Part shown: positions 1 through 8,150 of the stretch, piece by piece | How the letters are laid out: every line of letters starts with the position of its first letter | Numbering within the stretch: position 1 is the first letter of the stretch | Origin: an uncultured Pelagibacteraceae bacterium | GTDB lineage: Bacteria; Pseudomonadota; Alphaproteobacteria; Pelagibacterales; Pelagibacteraceae | Direction of reading: 5' to 3' | Length of the DNA stretch: 64,000 nt | Assembly (NCBI GenBank): GCA_902595465.1 | Contig: CACJQE010000006.1 | Span: forward strand, 1 to 64,000 | The notes under the pieces: model-generated | The model's input: the letters and a program-made list of their open reading frames with translations, nothing else | Database searches by the model: none | Told to the model about the DNA's origin: nothing | Made by a program: the position numbers and the translations under genes

Positions 1-1
1 A

Positions 2-1072
2 TGCAGAGGTCACTTAGGAAAAGAATTAATTAAGAAGTTTGAGTTGGATAAAGGTAAAAATCCTCAACAATATGGAATTGGTTTTAAAGAAATTTGGGAG
101 ATAGATGAAAAAAATCATACGGAAGGTTTAGTAATGCATACTGCTGGATGGCCTTTAGACAATAACACCTACGGTGGAAGTTTTATGTATCATGCAGAAA
201 ATAAACAAGTTTTTCTTGGTTACGTAATTGGATTAGATTACCAAAATCCTCATCTTTCACCTTTCGATGAATTCCAAAGATTTAAAACTCATCCAGATAT
301 AAAAAAAATAATTGAAGGTGGAAAAAGAATTTCTTATGGCGCAAGAGCTTTAATTGAGGGAGGTATACAGAGTTTACCTCAGATGTTTATGCCAGGTGCT
401 TTGTTAGTTGGATGTGATGCGGGAACATTAAATATGCCTAAAATAAAAGGGTCTCATACTGCAATGAAGAGTGGAATGATCGCTGCTGAAACAATTTATG
501 AGCATCTTACAAAAAATATAAATTTATCTACATATGAACAAAAATTTAAAGAAAGTTGGGTTTACAAAGAATTATATGAGGCAAGAAATGTAAAACCAAG
601 TTTCTCTTGGGGTTTAATTCTAGGTATATTATTTACTGGAATTGACCAGATTTTATTTAGAGGAAAGCTTCCTTTCACATTAAAGCATAAACACGCTGAT
701 CATGAAGCTTTAAAACCAGCAGATAAAATGCCAAAAATTGATTATCCTAAGCCTGATAACGTTATTACTTTTGATAAAACTAGTTCGGTTTATTTAACAG
801 GTACAATTCATGATGATAATCAGCCAGTGCATTTAAAGCTTAAAGATCCAGATTTGCCAATAAAATATACTTTAGAGAAATTTGATGAGCCTGCACAAAG
901 ATATTGTCCAGCAGGAGTTTATGAAGTTCAAGAAGTAAATTCTGTTCAAAAATTTGTAATCAATGCTCAAAATTGCATACATTGTAAAACGTGTGATATT
1001 AAAGAGCCATCTCAAAATATTACTTGGGTAACCCCAGAAGGTGGAGGCGGACCTAAATATGGGAATATGTAA
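2..1072 (+). CDS. Electron transfer flavoprotein-ubiquinone oxidoreductase, 3' part (5' end outside window)
   Basis: ETF-QO passes electrons from reduced electron transfer flavoprotein (fed by acyl-CoA and dimethylglycine/sarcosine-type dehydrogenases) to ubiquinone at the inner membrane. The frame is open from the left edge: it reads CRGHLGKELIKKF before the first possible start at 44, and this matches the interior of the family, so the true start lies upstream and about 356 codons are visible. The C-terminal 4Fe-4S domain is complete, with one Cys in RYCPAGVYE and three in NCIHCKTCDIK, followed by the family's Gly-rich end (PEGGGGPKYGNM). It converges on the DUF2237 gene with no spacer between stop codons. 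An ETF-linked dimethylglycine dehydrogenase-like gene lies about 8 kb downstream and could be one electron source (inference). Confidence 0.93.
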   Translation, partial: CRGHLGKELIKKFELDKGKNPQQYGIGFKEIWEIDEKNHTEGLVMHTAGWPLDNNTYGGSFMYHAENKQVFLGYVIGLDYQNPHLSPFDEFQRFKTHPDIKKIIEGGKRISYGARALIEGGIQSLPQMFMPGALLVGCDAGTLNMPKIKGSHTAMKSGMIAAETIYEHLTKNINLSTYEQKFKESWVYKELYEARNVKPSFSWGLILGILFTGIDQILFRGKLPFTLKHKHADHEALKPADKMPKIDYPKPDNVITFDKTSSVYLTGTIHDDNQPVHLKLKDPDLPIKYTLEKFDEPAQRYCPAGVYEVQEVNSVQKFVINAQNCIHCKTCDIKEPSQNITWVTPEGGGGPKYGNM

Positions 1073-1447
1073 TTAAGATAAATCGATTGCAAACTTTTTT
1101 AAAGTTTCAATTGGAATAAGTTTTAAAGTGTTTTTGTGAGTTTTTTTTAAATAAATAGGACATCCTTTTCCCGCTTCTAAAGCTTTGGCATACCAGCCTG
1201 CGCATACACACCAACTATCACCGTCTTTTAAACCTGGAAAACCAAATTCTGGATGAGGTGTAATTAAATCATTCCCTGCTTTTTTGCACCATTCTAAAAA
1301 TTCAGTATTTACTTTTGCACAAACAGTATGAACACCATGATCATTTTCATCTGTGTTACAACATCCGTCTCTATACCATCCTGTTAAAGGATCATTAGAA
1401 CATAACTCCAAGTCTTCGTCTAAAACATTTTTTTGTTTATCAGCCAT
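1073..1447 (-). CDS. DUF2237 family protein
   Basis: A 124-residue soluble protein of the conserved DUF2237 family, whose biochemical function I do not know. The family signature is clear: LTGWYRDGCCNT near residues 21-32, HTVCA, ITPHPEFGFPGLKDGD and WCVCAGW. Several conserved cysteines (the CC pair, HTVCA and CVC) hint at metal or thiol chemistry, but this is inference. It is the last gene of a leftward set after hisI and a 2OG-Fe(II) oxygenase-like gene; its ATG overlaps the end of the latter by 8 bases, so translational coupling is likely. Length is normal for the family. Confidence 0.85.
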   Translation of the reverse strand: MADKQKNVLDEDLELCSNDPLTGWYRDGCCNTDENDHGVHTVCAKVNTEFLEWCKKAGNDLITPHPEFGFPGLKDGDSWCVCAGWYAKALEAGKGCPIYLKKTHKNTLKLIPIETLKKFAIDLS

Positions 1448-2048
1448 TAAACAATCTTGTTAATTTTTTATCAATATCTATGTTAAAAGAAAATGATCTT
1501 CTTTCACCATCAGATTTAAATGGATATGCGGTATGCATTAAATTATTTGGGAACAAAATCAGATCACCAACTTTTGGTTTATGATTAAATATAGAATTAT
1601 TCAAAAAAGATTTAGAACCATAAATAAAGTCAATAGTTCCGTTAGTTTTAATTTTTTTATGTCCCTTTGTTAAATTGTTTGGAATTTTTAAATAACCAAC
1701 TCCGGAAACATTACCATCATGGAAATGTACAGGATTATAATCATTTCTAAATTGTCTTACGACCCATAAATTCTTAATTTTAATATTTTTTGACTTCTTA
1801 TTAAGATTTTTTTTTAAATATTGATTTACACTTTTTGAAATAAAACTTTTTAAATTTTTTTTTATAAATTTATTTTTTAATTCAATTTCTTGCTCAACCT
1901 GACCTACTAACTTTTTTGAGTAGTCATTTGATTTAGATTTTTTTTTATCTTTAATAATACTTTCAACTTCGTCATTTATTTTTTTTACCAAGTTTAATGG
2001 AATTTTAATAACAGCAATTTTTGGTCCAAATGGACTTAAAACTTTCAT
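1440..2048 (-). CDS. 2OG-Fe(II) oxygenase-like protein
   Basis: Probable Fe(II)/2-oxoglutarate-dependent oxygenase of the small bacterial type with a jelly-roll fold; the substrate is unknown. The metal triad can be read as His and Asp in PVHFHDGNVSG and the distal His in FPNNLMHTAYPF, with a downstream Arg in GERRSFSFN suited to binding 2-oxoglutarate. I chose the ATG at 2048 (202 residues, starting MKVLSPFGPK). A longer in-frame start at 2126 would add a Lys-rich 26-residue tail and run 71 bases into hisI, which is unlikely. The gene starts 7 bases after the hisI stop and overlaps DUF2237 by 8 bases, so the three genes are probably co-transcribed. The N-terminal half is very rich in Lys and Asn, as expected from the base composition. 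Confidence 0.75.
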   Translation of the reverse strand: MKVLSPFGPKIAVIKIPLNLVKKINDEVESIIKDKKKSKSNDYSKKLVGQVEQEIELKNKFIKKNLKSFISKSVNQYLKKNLNKKSKNIKIKNLWVVRQFRNDYNPVHFHDGNVSGVGYLKIPNNLTKGHKKIKTNGTIDFIYGSKSFLNNSIFNHKPKVGDLILFPNNLMHTAYPFKSDGERRSFSFNIDIDKKLTRLFNG

Positions 2049-2055
2049 TAATTTT

Positions 2056-2544
2056 TTATATTTTTGTTGGATTAGGTTGTCCTTTATAAACAACTTCTGG
2101 ATCAAATTTTTTTTCTTCTTCTTCAAATTTCATTTCAATTTGTCTTGAATTATCAATTTTACCCAAAGGAACAGATCTATAAAAACAGGATCTGTAGCCA
2201 ACGTGACAACTTGAACCTTCACCAATATCTACAGTCATCCATACTGCATCTTGATCATCATCAATTCGAATCTCTTTTACTTTTTGAACAAACCCACTTG
2301 TTTTTCCTTTATGCCAAATTGATTGTCTTGATCTGCTCCAGTAATGAGCTTCTTTGGTTTCAATAGTTAACTTGAAGGCTTCGACATTCATATACCCATG
2401 CATTAATATTTCTTTTGTTTTTGAGCATGTTGTAATGACTGGAATCAATCCATCATTGTCGAATTTAGGAGATAAAAGCTTGCCTTCTTCTATTTCTGCT
2501 ACATTTTCTCTTTTTTTAAACATATATGTGGAATTATCTAACAT
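2056..2544 (-). CDS. hisI: Phosphoribosyl-AMP cyclohydrolase
   Basis: HisI opens the purine ring of phosphoribosyl-AMP, the third step of histidine biosynthesis, in the cytoplasm. The sequence has the family motifs in order: MHGYMNVEAFKLTIET, AHYWSRSRQSIWHKG, IRIDDDQDAVWM (metal-binding Asp cluster) and the Cys-containing CHVGYRSCFYR. At 162 residues it is a stand-alone HisI without a fused HisE domain. A second in-frame ATG seven codons in (at 2523) is also plausible as the start. No other his gene is nearby; instead hisI heads a leftward trio and diverges from folE across 57 bases. Confidence 0.93.
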   Translation of the reverse strand: MLDNSTYMFKKRENVAEIEEGKLLSPKFDNDGLIPVITTCSKTKEILMHGYMNVEAFKLTIETKEAHYWSRSRQSIWHKGKTSGFVQKVKEIRIDDDQDAVWMTVDIGEGSSCHVGYRSCFYRSVPLGKIDNSRQIEMKFEEEEKKFDPEVVYKGQPNPTKI

Positions 2545-2601
2545 AATAATAAATATAATAAATATTTTAAAATTAAGGTTTTATATATATAAAAGCACGT
2601 C

Positions 2602-3207
2602 ATGAAATTAGTAAAAAACGAAAACGAGAAAAATATTAATAATGAGGTTACCGATAAAGAAGCGGAAGAAGCTTTTGTCAAAATACTTAAATGGTTAGGT
2701 GAGGATCCTACAAGAGAAGGTTTATTGGAAACTCCAAAAAGAGTTACAAAGGCATTTAAGGAATACTTCGCAGGATACAAAGAAGATCCTAAAGCAATTT
2801 TAGATAAAACATTTGGCGATGTTGAAGGCTATAGCGATATGGTTGTTCAAAAAAATATTTCAGTCCAAAGTCATTGCGAACATCACATGGCACCAATTAT
2901 AGGAATTGCTCATGTAGCATATATTCCAAATGAAAGGGTAGTTGGACTAAGTAAAATAGCAAGAGTAGTAGAAGTATTTTCAAAAAGATTACAAACACAA
3001 GAAAGATTAACTGTTCAGATCGCTAATACTTTAATGGAGTCGTTGGATGCAAAAGGAGTTGCTGTAACAATAGATTCAACTCATCAGTGTATGACTATGA
3101 GAGGTATAAAAAAAGAGCAAGCTACCACAGTTACAAATTTTTATCTTGGACAGTTTAAAGACGATTTAAGTTATCAAAATAGATATTTGCGATTTATTGC
3201 AAAATAA
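2602..3207 (+). CDS. folE: GTP cyclohydrolase I
   Basis: FolE converts GTP to 7,8-dihydroneopterin triphosphate, the entry step to folate. The 201-residue length is typical. The zinc site is visible as Cys and His in SHCEHHMAPIIG and the second Cys in HQCMTMRG; the GLSKIARVVEVFSKRLQTQE segment is the family core. This makes it the zinc-dependent type IA enzyme and not FolE2. It diverges from hisI and is followed after 15 bases by the acuI-like gene, possibly in one transcript. Confidence 0.95.
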   Translation: MKLVKNENEKNINNEVTDKEAEEAFVKILKWLGEDPTREGLLETPKRVTKAFKEYFAGYKEDPKAILDKTFGDVEGYSDMVVQKNISVQSHCEHHMAPIIGIAHVAYIPNERVVGLSKIARVVEVFSKRLQTQERLTVQIANTLMESLDAKGVAVTIDSTHQCMTMRGIKKEQATTVTNFYLGQFKDDLSYQNRYLRFIAK

Positions 3208-3222
3208 TATTTATTGATAAAA

Positions 3223-4224
3223 ATGGCGGACACATTTAAAGCAGTTGTAATAAACAATCAGAACGAAAATTTTACAAGAGAAGTCAAAGAATTAAGTTTA
3301 GACCATTTTAAAGATGGGGAGGTGCTTGTTAAGATAGATTATTCTGATCTTAATTGGAAAGATGCAATGATACTAAAAGATGGTGGTAAATTAGTAAAAG
3401 AGTATCCAAGAATACCTGGAATTGATTTTTCTGGAATTGTTGCACAAGGCGATGGTGAAGAATTTAAAGAAGGAGACAGAGTTATATTAACAGGTTGTAG
3501 AGCAGGTGAACTTTTTGATGGTGGATATTCTCAATACGCAAAAGTTAAAAAGGATCATATTACAAAAACACCTGAGGGAATGACAAATAAACAAGCTATG
3601 ATACTGGGAACTGCTGGTCTTACAGGTTTGTTATGTGCCTTTGCAGTTAAAGCAAGAGAGGAACTATTGATGCAATCAAAAGTAAACGATGTATTGGTAA
3701 CAGGTTCTACGGGTGGTGTTGGTATGGTAGCAGTAATGGTTCTTGCTAAGATGGGAATTAATGTAACAGCTATAACCGGTAAACCAGATAAAGCAGATTA
3801 CTTAAAAGAACTCGGTGCAAAAAACGTTATAGATCGTAAAGAATTTGAGGGCGAAGCAAGATTAATAGATAAAGGAACATGGGATGGAGTTGTAGATACC
3901 GTGGGTGGTAACATTTTATCTAATGCAATATCTCAAACTAAACCAAAAGGAATTGTTGCCATATGTGGAAATGCTAGTGGCAATAAATTAAATACATCAG
4001 TAATTCCATTTATATTAAGAGCAGTTAAATTATGGGGAGTAGACTCGGTTAATATCAGTAAAAAAAGAAAAGAGTTTGTATGGGGAGAATTTCCTGCTTT
4101 GTTAGATTTTAATATTTTAGAAAAATCAGTTAATACAATTGGATTAGATGAATTATTAAATGTCTATCCCGATATATTAAAAGGAAATTTAAAAAATAAA
4201 ATAGTAGTAGATGTAAATAAATAA
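3223..4224 (+). CDS. acuI: YhdH/AcuI-type NADPH-dependent acryloyl-CoA reductase / quinone oxidoreductase
   Basis: A zinc-free medium-chain dehydrogenase/reductase of the YhdH/AcuI group. Characterised AcuI proteins reduce toxic acryloyl-CoA to propionyl-CoA with NADPH, a detoxification step after DMSP cleavage. Motifs seen are RIPGIDFSGIV, the catalytic-core SDLNWKDAM near the N-terminus, and the nucleotide-binding VTGSTGGVGMVAV with downstream ITGK. I prefer the ATG at 3223 (MADTFKAVV) over the TTG at 3214. The stop overlaps the ATG of the LysR gene by one base, so the two are coupled and the regulator may respond to the reductase's substrate. Acryloyl-CoA specificity is inferred from the family; a general quinone reductase role is the alternative. 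Confidence 0.8.
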   Translation: MADTFKAVVINNQNENFTREVKELSLDHFKDGEVLVKIDYSDLNWKDAMILKDGGKLVKEYPRIPGIDFSGIVAQGDGEEFKEGDRVILTGCRAGELFDGGYSQYAKVKKDHITKTPEGMTNKQAMILGTAGLTGLLCAFAVKAREELLMQSKVNDVLVTGSTGGVGMVAVMVLAKMGINVTAITGKPDKADYLKELGAKNVIDRKEFEGEARLIDKGTWDGVVDTVGGNILSNAISQTKPKGIVAICGNASGNKLNTSVIPFILRAVKLWGVDSVNISKKRKEFVWGEFPALLDFNILEKSVNTIGLDELLNVYPDILKGNLKNKIVVDVNK

Positions 4225-5114
4225 TGGATTGGGATAAATTAAAGATATTTCATGCAGTTGCTGAAGCAGGAAGTTTTACAAGTGCTACTGTCATTCTAAA
4301 TCTTAGCCAATCTGCAATTAGTAGACAAATTCAATCCTTAGAAGAGGATTTAAAAGTTAAATTATTCGAACGTCATGCAAGGGGTCTAACATTAACCGAA
4401 AATGGTGAATATGTATTTAAAACAGCCCATGAAGTAATATCAAAATTAAAAGAGGTAGAAACTACATTAGGTGATAAAAAGAATAAACCATCTGGTAAGC
4501 TTACAGTGACTACTGTAGTCAGCTTTGGAACAACGTGGTTAACGCCAAGAATACAAGAATTTATGCAGCTAAATCCAGAAATTGAAGTTGAGCTTATATT
4601 TGATGATAAAGAGTTAGATTTAAGTACTAGACAAGCAGATATTGGAATATTTATGAGAAGACCAAAACAGCTTAATTATATTCAAAAGAAGTTAATTGAT
4701 ATCAATTATCATATTTATGGATCTCCAAAATACCTAGAAAAACATGGTTATCCTAAAACCGTAAATGACTTAAATAAGCACGACTTTATTTCTTTTGGTA
4801 GAGGAGCACCTTCTCCAGTTTATAATCCTGATTGGGCTTTAAAGCTTGGGATGAAAGATAATAAAAAAAGGAAAACTGCAATGAGAGTAAATAGTGTTTA
4901 TGGTTTACTTTTAGCTGTACAGAGTGGTGTAGGTTTAGCCGCAATACCTGATTATTTGACTGTGAAACAACCAAATATTGTTAAAGTTTTACCTAACGTT
5001 CAAGGTCCAACTACAGAGGCACACTTTGTATACCCTCAATCACTAAAAAATGTTGCTAGAGTTCAAGCTTTTAGGAACTTCCTTTACAGTAAAATTTCTG
5101 AGTGGGAATTTTAA
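4224..5114 (+). CDS. LysR-family transcriptional regulator
   Basis: A 296-residue LysR-type regulator: N-terminal winged helix-turn-helix (DWDKLKIFHAVAEAGSFT..., SQSAISRQIQSLEEDL, residues about 1-60) and a C-terminal two-lobed effector domain beginning around KLTVTTVVSFGTTWL. The ATG shares its A with the stop codon of the acuI-like gene, an arrangement that implies co-translation. LysR regulators normally diverge from their target, so the same-strand position suggests autoregulation of the pair or action elsewhere. The effector is unknown. Confidence 0.92.
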   Translation: MDWDKLKIFHAVAEAGSFTSATVILNLSQSAISRQIQSLEEDLKVKLFERHARGLTLTENGEYVFKTAHEVISKLKEVETTLGDKKNKPSGKLTVTTVVSFGTTWLTPRIQEFMQLNPEIEVELIFDDKELDLSTRQADIGIFMRRPKQLNYIQKKLIDINYHIYGSPKYLEKHGYPKTVNDLNKHDFISFGRGAPSPVYNPDWALKLGMKDNKKRKTAMRVNSVYGLLLAVQSGVGLAAIPDYLTVKQPNIVKVLPNVQGPTTEAHFVYPQSLKNVARVQAFRNFLYSKISEWEF

Positions 5115-5141
5115 ATAAATCATCAAAAAAACGTTTCTAAT

Positions 5142-5206
5142 TGCGATTGATTATCAGTTGCGACAATATTGCAATTGATAATCATTTTCATTGAGAATAG
5201 TTATCA
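5142..5206 (+). promoter_or_regulatory. Tandem Fur-box array upstream of the Fe(III) transporter
   Basis: Measured against the 7-1-7 Fur consensus TGATAATnATTATCA, the site at 5176-5190 (TGATAATCATTTTCA) has one mismatch and the site at 5192-5206 (TGAGAATAGTTATCA) has two. A weaker upstream copy at 5142-5156 (TGCGATTGATTATCA) has three. The two downstream sites start 16 bases apart. The 16-mers at 5141-5156 and 5169-5184 also form an imperfect direct repeat with two differences. The array ends about 54 bases before the binding-protein ATG, where a Fur-type repressor would block transcription. Whether the regulator is Fur or another alphaproteobacterial iron regulator cannot be told from sequence. 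Confidence 0.75.
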
Positions 5207-5259
5207 TCCGCATTGCAGGACAAAATACTTTTAATATAAATAAAAAATTAAGGAGTAGA

Positions 5260-6282
5260 ATGAGAAAATTAACAATAATTTCATTGTTTTTTGCTTTAAT
5301 TTCAAGTTTTACGATTGCTGCTGAAGTCAATATTTTTAGTGCAAGACACTATGATTCTGACATTCAATTATATGAAAAGTTCACAGCAGCAACAGGAATT
5401 AAAGTAAACGTAGTATCAGGTAAAGATAAAGCCCTGCAGAAAAGAATTACTGAAGAGGGAGCAGACTGTGTTGGAGATTTATACATCACAGCTGATGCTG
5501 GAAGACTAGGTGCATTTGCTGCAAAAGGAATGATGCAAAATGCAGGTTGGTCAAAAGCTATTAAGGATGCCGTACCTGCACAATTTAGATCTGCAAAATG
5601 GACTGGAATAGCTAAGAGAGCAAGAATAATTTATTATTCACCTGAAAGAGTAAATGCAAACGAACTTAATGGCATGACTTATGAAGGTCTAGCTGATCCA
5701 AAATGGAAAGGTAGATTAGTAATAAGAAAGTCTAACAACATCTATAACCAATCTTTAGTTGCTTCACTAGTTAAAAATCTTGGTAAAGCAAAAACTGCAG
5801 AATGGTCAAAAGCTGTTGTAGCAAACATGGCTAGAACTCCAAAAGGTAATGACCGTGCTCAAATCATGGCTGTAGCTGCAGGAGAAGCTGATATTGCCGT
5901 TGCAAACACATACTATCATGCATTGATGTTATCTGGAAAAAAAGGTGCTGAACAACAAGAAGCAGCAAAAAAAGTAATGCCTTTTTTCCCTAATCAACAA
6001 GATAGAGGAACGCACATTAATATTAGTGGAGCTGGTATGCTTAAATATGCACCGAACAAAGCTAATGCTGTAAAATTAGTTGAGTTTTTATTATCAACAG
6101 AGGCTCAAAATCACATTGTAAATAACACTTTTGAGTATCCAATGATCGGTGGTGTAACACCTAATGATTTAGTTCCTGGCAAAGAGATGAACTTTGTAAT
6201 GGATACTAAAACAAGTGTTAAGTCATATGGTGCAAAACAAGCAGATGCATTAGAAGTAATGTTAGCTGCAGGTTGGAAGTAA
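5260..6282 (+). CDS. Fe(III) ABC transporter periplasmic binding protein (FbpA/FutA type; SfuC in Pelagibacter)
   Basis: Captures ferric iron in the periplasm and delivers it to the permease encoded downstream. I chose the ATG at 5260 because it follows AGGAG by a few bases and gives a clean signal peptide (MRKLTIISLFFALISSFTIAA), while the longer frame from 5191 would start inside the Fur boxes. Mature residues typical of iron ligands are seen: His-Tyr in FSARHYDSD and the Tyr pair in VANTYYHALML. It is followed without a gap by a 57-residue Cys-motif ORF and then by a strong hairpin before the permease. Regulation by iron is supported by the Fur array. I am confident of the iron role because of both family and operator. 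Confidence 0.93.
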   Translation: MRKLTIISLFFALISSFTIAAEVNIFSARHYDSDIQLYEKFTAATGIKVNVVSGKDKALQKRITEEGADCVGDLYITADAGRLGAFAAKGMMQNAGWSKAIKDAVPAQFRSAKWTGIAKRARIIYYSPERVNANELNGMTYEGLADPKWKGRLVIRKSNNIYNQSLVASLVKNLGKAKTAEWSKAVVANMARTPKGNDRAQIMAVAAGEADIAVANTYYHALMLSGKKGAEQQEAAKKVMPFFPNQQDRGTHINISGAGMLKYAPNKANAVKLVEFLLSTEAQNHIVNNTFEYPMIGGVTPNDLVPGKEMNFVMDTKTSVKSYGAKQADALEVMLAAGWK

Positions 6283-6456
6283 ATGACAGCTAATAAAAAA
6301 AAATTTACTACGGAATTTGATTATAATAAATCTTCCAAAGCCTGTCCTGCATGTGCTACGGAGTGTGAAAAAATCAATAAACGTGTAAATAATAGAAAAT
6401 TGTCTGAAATTAAAACTAAGGAGGTTCCGCATATCCTAAAAGTATTTAATTTTTGA
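6283..6456 (+). CDS. 57-residue protein with CPACATEC (CxxCxxxC) motif, in iron operon
   Basis: A small ORF that directly abuts the iron-binding-protein stop (TAA followed at once by ATG), so translation could couple. Its 57 residues have no signal peptide or membrane segment, are Lys-rich, and contain three cysteines close together at residues 21, 24 and 28 (CPACATEC), followed by KINKRVNNRKLSEIKTKEV. I do not recognise the family. The Cys spacing and the place between ferric-binding protein and permease suggest a metal- or redox-related role, but this is inference. It sits upstream of the hairpin, so it should be expressed at the level of the binding protein. A chance ORF is possible, although the compact and precise junction argues against it. 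Confidence 0.55.
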   Translation: MTANKKKFTTEFDYNKSSKACPACATECEKINKRVNNRKLSEIKTKEVPHILKVFNF

Positions 6457-6469
6457 TTTTCTAAAGTTT

Positions 6470-6503
6470 GTGCCCATGGTTTAGTCTCCTAAACCATGAG
6501 CAC
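6470..6503 (+). terminator. Strong hairpin between Fe-binding protein and permease
   Basis: Inverted repeat 6470-6484 with 6489-6503: a 15-base-pair stem (GTGCCCATGGTTTAG against CTAAACCATGAGCAC) with one mismatch and a TCTC loop, followed by only four Ts. It could terminate part of the transcripts or protect the upstream mRNA from 3' decay, giving more binding protein than permease. The stem is the most stable-looking in the window. Confidence 0.75.
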
Positions 6504-6539
6504 TTTTGATTTTCATGATTATAAGGCGGATTATAATAT

Positions 6540-8150
6540 ATGAAATTTAATTCCTGGTACCTTTCTTCATTTTTGGTTTCATTTATTGTTGCAATTCCAA
6601 TTTTAACAGTGTTTGCAAGTTTCTTCCAAGAAACAACTAATTACTTTGATATTTTAAAAAATACATTTTTAATTGAATATATTTATAATTCCTTAATATT
6701 ACTTCTAGGAGTTTTAGTTCTTACATTATTCTTAGGTGTTGGCTGTGCATATGTAGTTTCATTTTATGAATTTCCAGGTGTTAAATTTTTTAAATGGGCC
6801 TTAATATTATCTTTTGCAGTACCAGCTTACATTTATGCTTATTCATTAACTGCTTTTTTTGAAAACTTTGGAACACTATACTCAATATTTAAATCTTTAT
6901 TTGGACCCGGTGAATATAATCAATCCATTCCAAAATTTGATGGTATGCTTGGTGCTATTTTATCTATTTCTTTTTCACTATTTGGATATGTTTACGTTTT
7001 AACTAGAGCATCTTTTCATTATCAGTCTCAAAATTTAATAGAATTAGGACAAAATCTAGGTTTTTCAAAATATAAATCTTTCTTTAAAATCATTTTACCA
7101 TCTGCAAGACCAGCTATAGTTGCGGGTTTAGCATTAGTTGCTATGGAAACATTATCAGATTTTGGAGCAGTATCATTTTTTGGAATAGCAACTCTTACTA
7201 CTGGAATATATGATTCATGGATATCTTTTGATGATTTAGCTTTTGCAAATCAACTCTCATTTTTTTTACTATTATTTATTCTAGGACTTTTTTTTATTGA
7301 GAATATCTCAAGAAAAAAAGCTCAATATCATTCTCCAGTTAAGGGAGGAATCAAAGAAAAGAAGAAAATTAAATTAAACTTTTCAAAAGGTTTTTTAGCA
7401 TTCGGATTTTGTTTTTTAGTTTTTTTAGTCAGTTTTTTATTCCCTGTTTTACAAATGTTGTATTGGACAATAATTTTTCCAAAAAATTTATTTGATTTAA
7501 ATACTTTTCAATTATTTATAAACACAATTTACCTGGTATTTTTATCAAGTGTTGTTCTAGTAATTTTTTCTTTTATTTCAAATTATGGAAACAGAGTAAC
7601 TAAAAGTAAATTCTTAAATTATCTTACAACATTTTCTATTACTGGTTATGCAATCCCTGGTGTAATTTTAGCTGTAGCATTCATCACTTTTATTGCTTGG
7701 TTTGATAATGCTTTTATAAAAGCCTTTGAATTTAATTCTATAAAGAGAGTATTTATAGGATCTATTTTTGGTTTAGTAATAGTTTATTTTATCAGATTTT
7801 ATTCATTAGCTTATAACGGTTTGAAAACTGGTTATGAAAGAATAAATAGGTCAATTGATGAAAGTTCTTATCTTCTTGGTTACTCGAAAATAAAAACCTT
7901 TTTAGGAATTCATGTTCCTTATTTAAAAAATTCTGTTTTTCTTATAGGGATATTGATTACTATAGAAGTAATAAAAGAATTACCTATAACTTTGATATTG
8001 AGACCATTTAACTTTGAAACATTCGCTACAACAGCATATATTTTTGCATCTCAAGATCTCTTAGAGGCTGCAGCAGTTCCATCATTATTCTTGATATTAA
8101 TTGCAAGTACATTTATTTTGATTACGTCTAAATTTATTTTGAAAGACTAA
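6540..8150 (+). CDS. Fe(III) ABC transporter permease (FbpB/SfuB type)
   Basis: A 536-residue inner-membrane protein made of two fused permease halves, each with about six membrane segments, as usual for ferric-iron permeases of this family. EAA-type loops that contact the ATPase can be seen near LIELGQNLGFSKYKSFFKIILPSARP (first half) and SIDESSYLLGYSKIKTFLGIHVPYL (second half). Its stop overlaps the ATPase start by one base. It lies after the hairpin that follows the binding protein and small Cys protein. The start at 6540 gives an immediate membrane segment. Confidence 0.92.
   Translation: MKFNSWYLSSFLVSFIVAIPILTVFASFFQETTNYFDILKNTFLIEYIYNSLILLLGVLVLTLFLGVGCAYVVSFYEFPGVKFFKWALILSFAVPAYIYAYSLTAFFENFGTLYSIFKSLFGPGEYNQSIPKFDGMLGAILSISFSLFGYVYVLTRASFHYQSQNLIELGQNLGFSKYKSFFKIILPSARPAIVAGLALVAMETLSDFGAVSFFGIATLTTGIYDSWISFDDLAFANQLSFFLLLFILGLFFIENISRKKAQYHSPVKGGIKEKKKIKLNFSKGFLAFGFCFLVFLVSFLFPVLQMLYWTIIFPKNLFDLNTFQLFINTIYLVFLSSVVLVIFSFISNYGNRVTKSKFLNYLTTFSITGYAIPGVILAVAFITFIAWFDNAFIKAFEFNSIKRVFIGSIFGLVIVYFIRFYSLAYNGLKTGYERINRSIDESSYLLGYSKIKTFLGIHVPYLKNSVFLIGILITIEVIKELPITLILRPFNFETFATTAYIFASQDLLEAAAVPSLFLILIASTFILITSKFILKD

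Noticed and set aside
2049-2126. Longer 2OG oxygenase start at 2126
   Set aside because: It would overlap hisI by 71 bases and add only a Lys-rich stretch.
5191-5259. Longer N-terminus for the Fe-binding protein
   Set aside because: It begins inside the Fur boxes, has no ribosome site and would hide the signal peptide; the ATG at 5260 has AGGAG ahead and a clean signal sequence.
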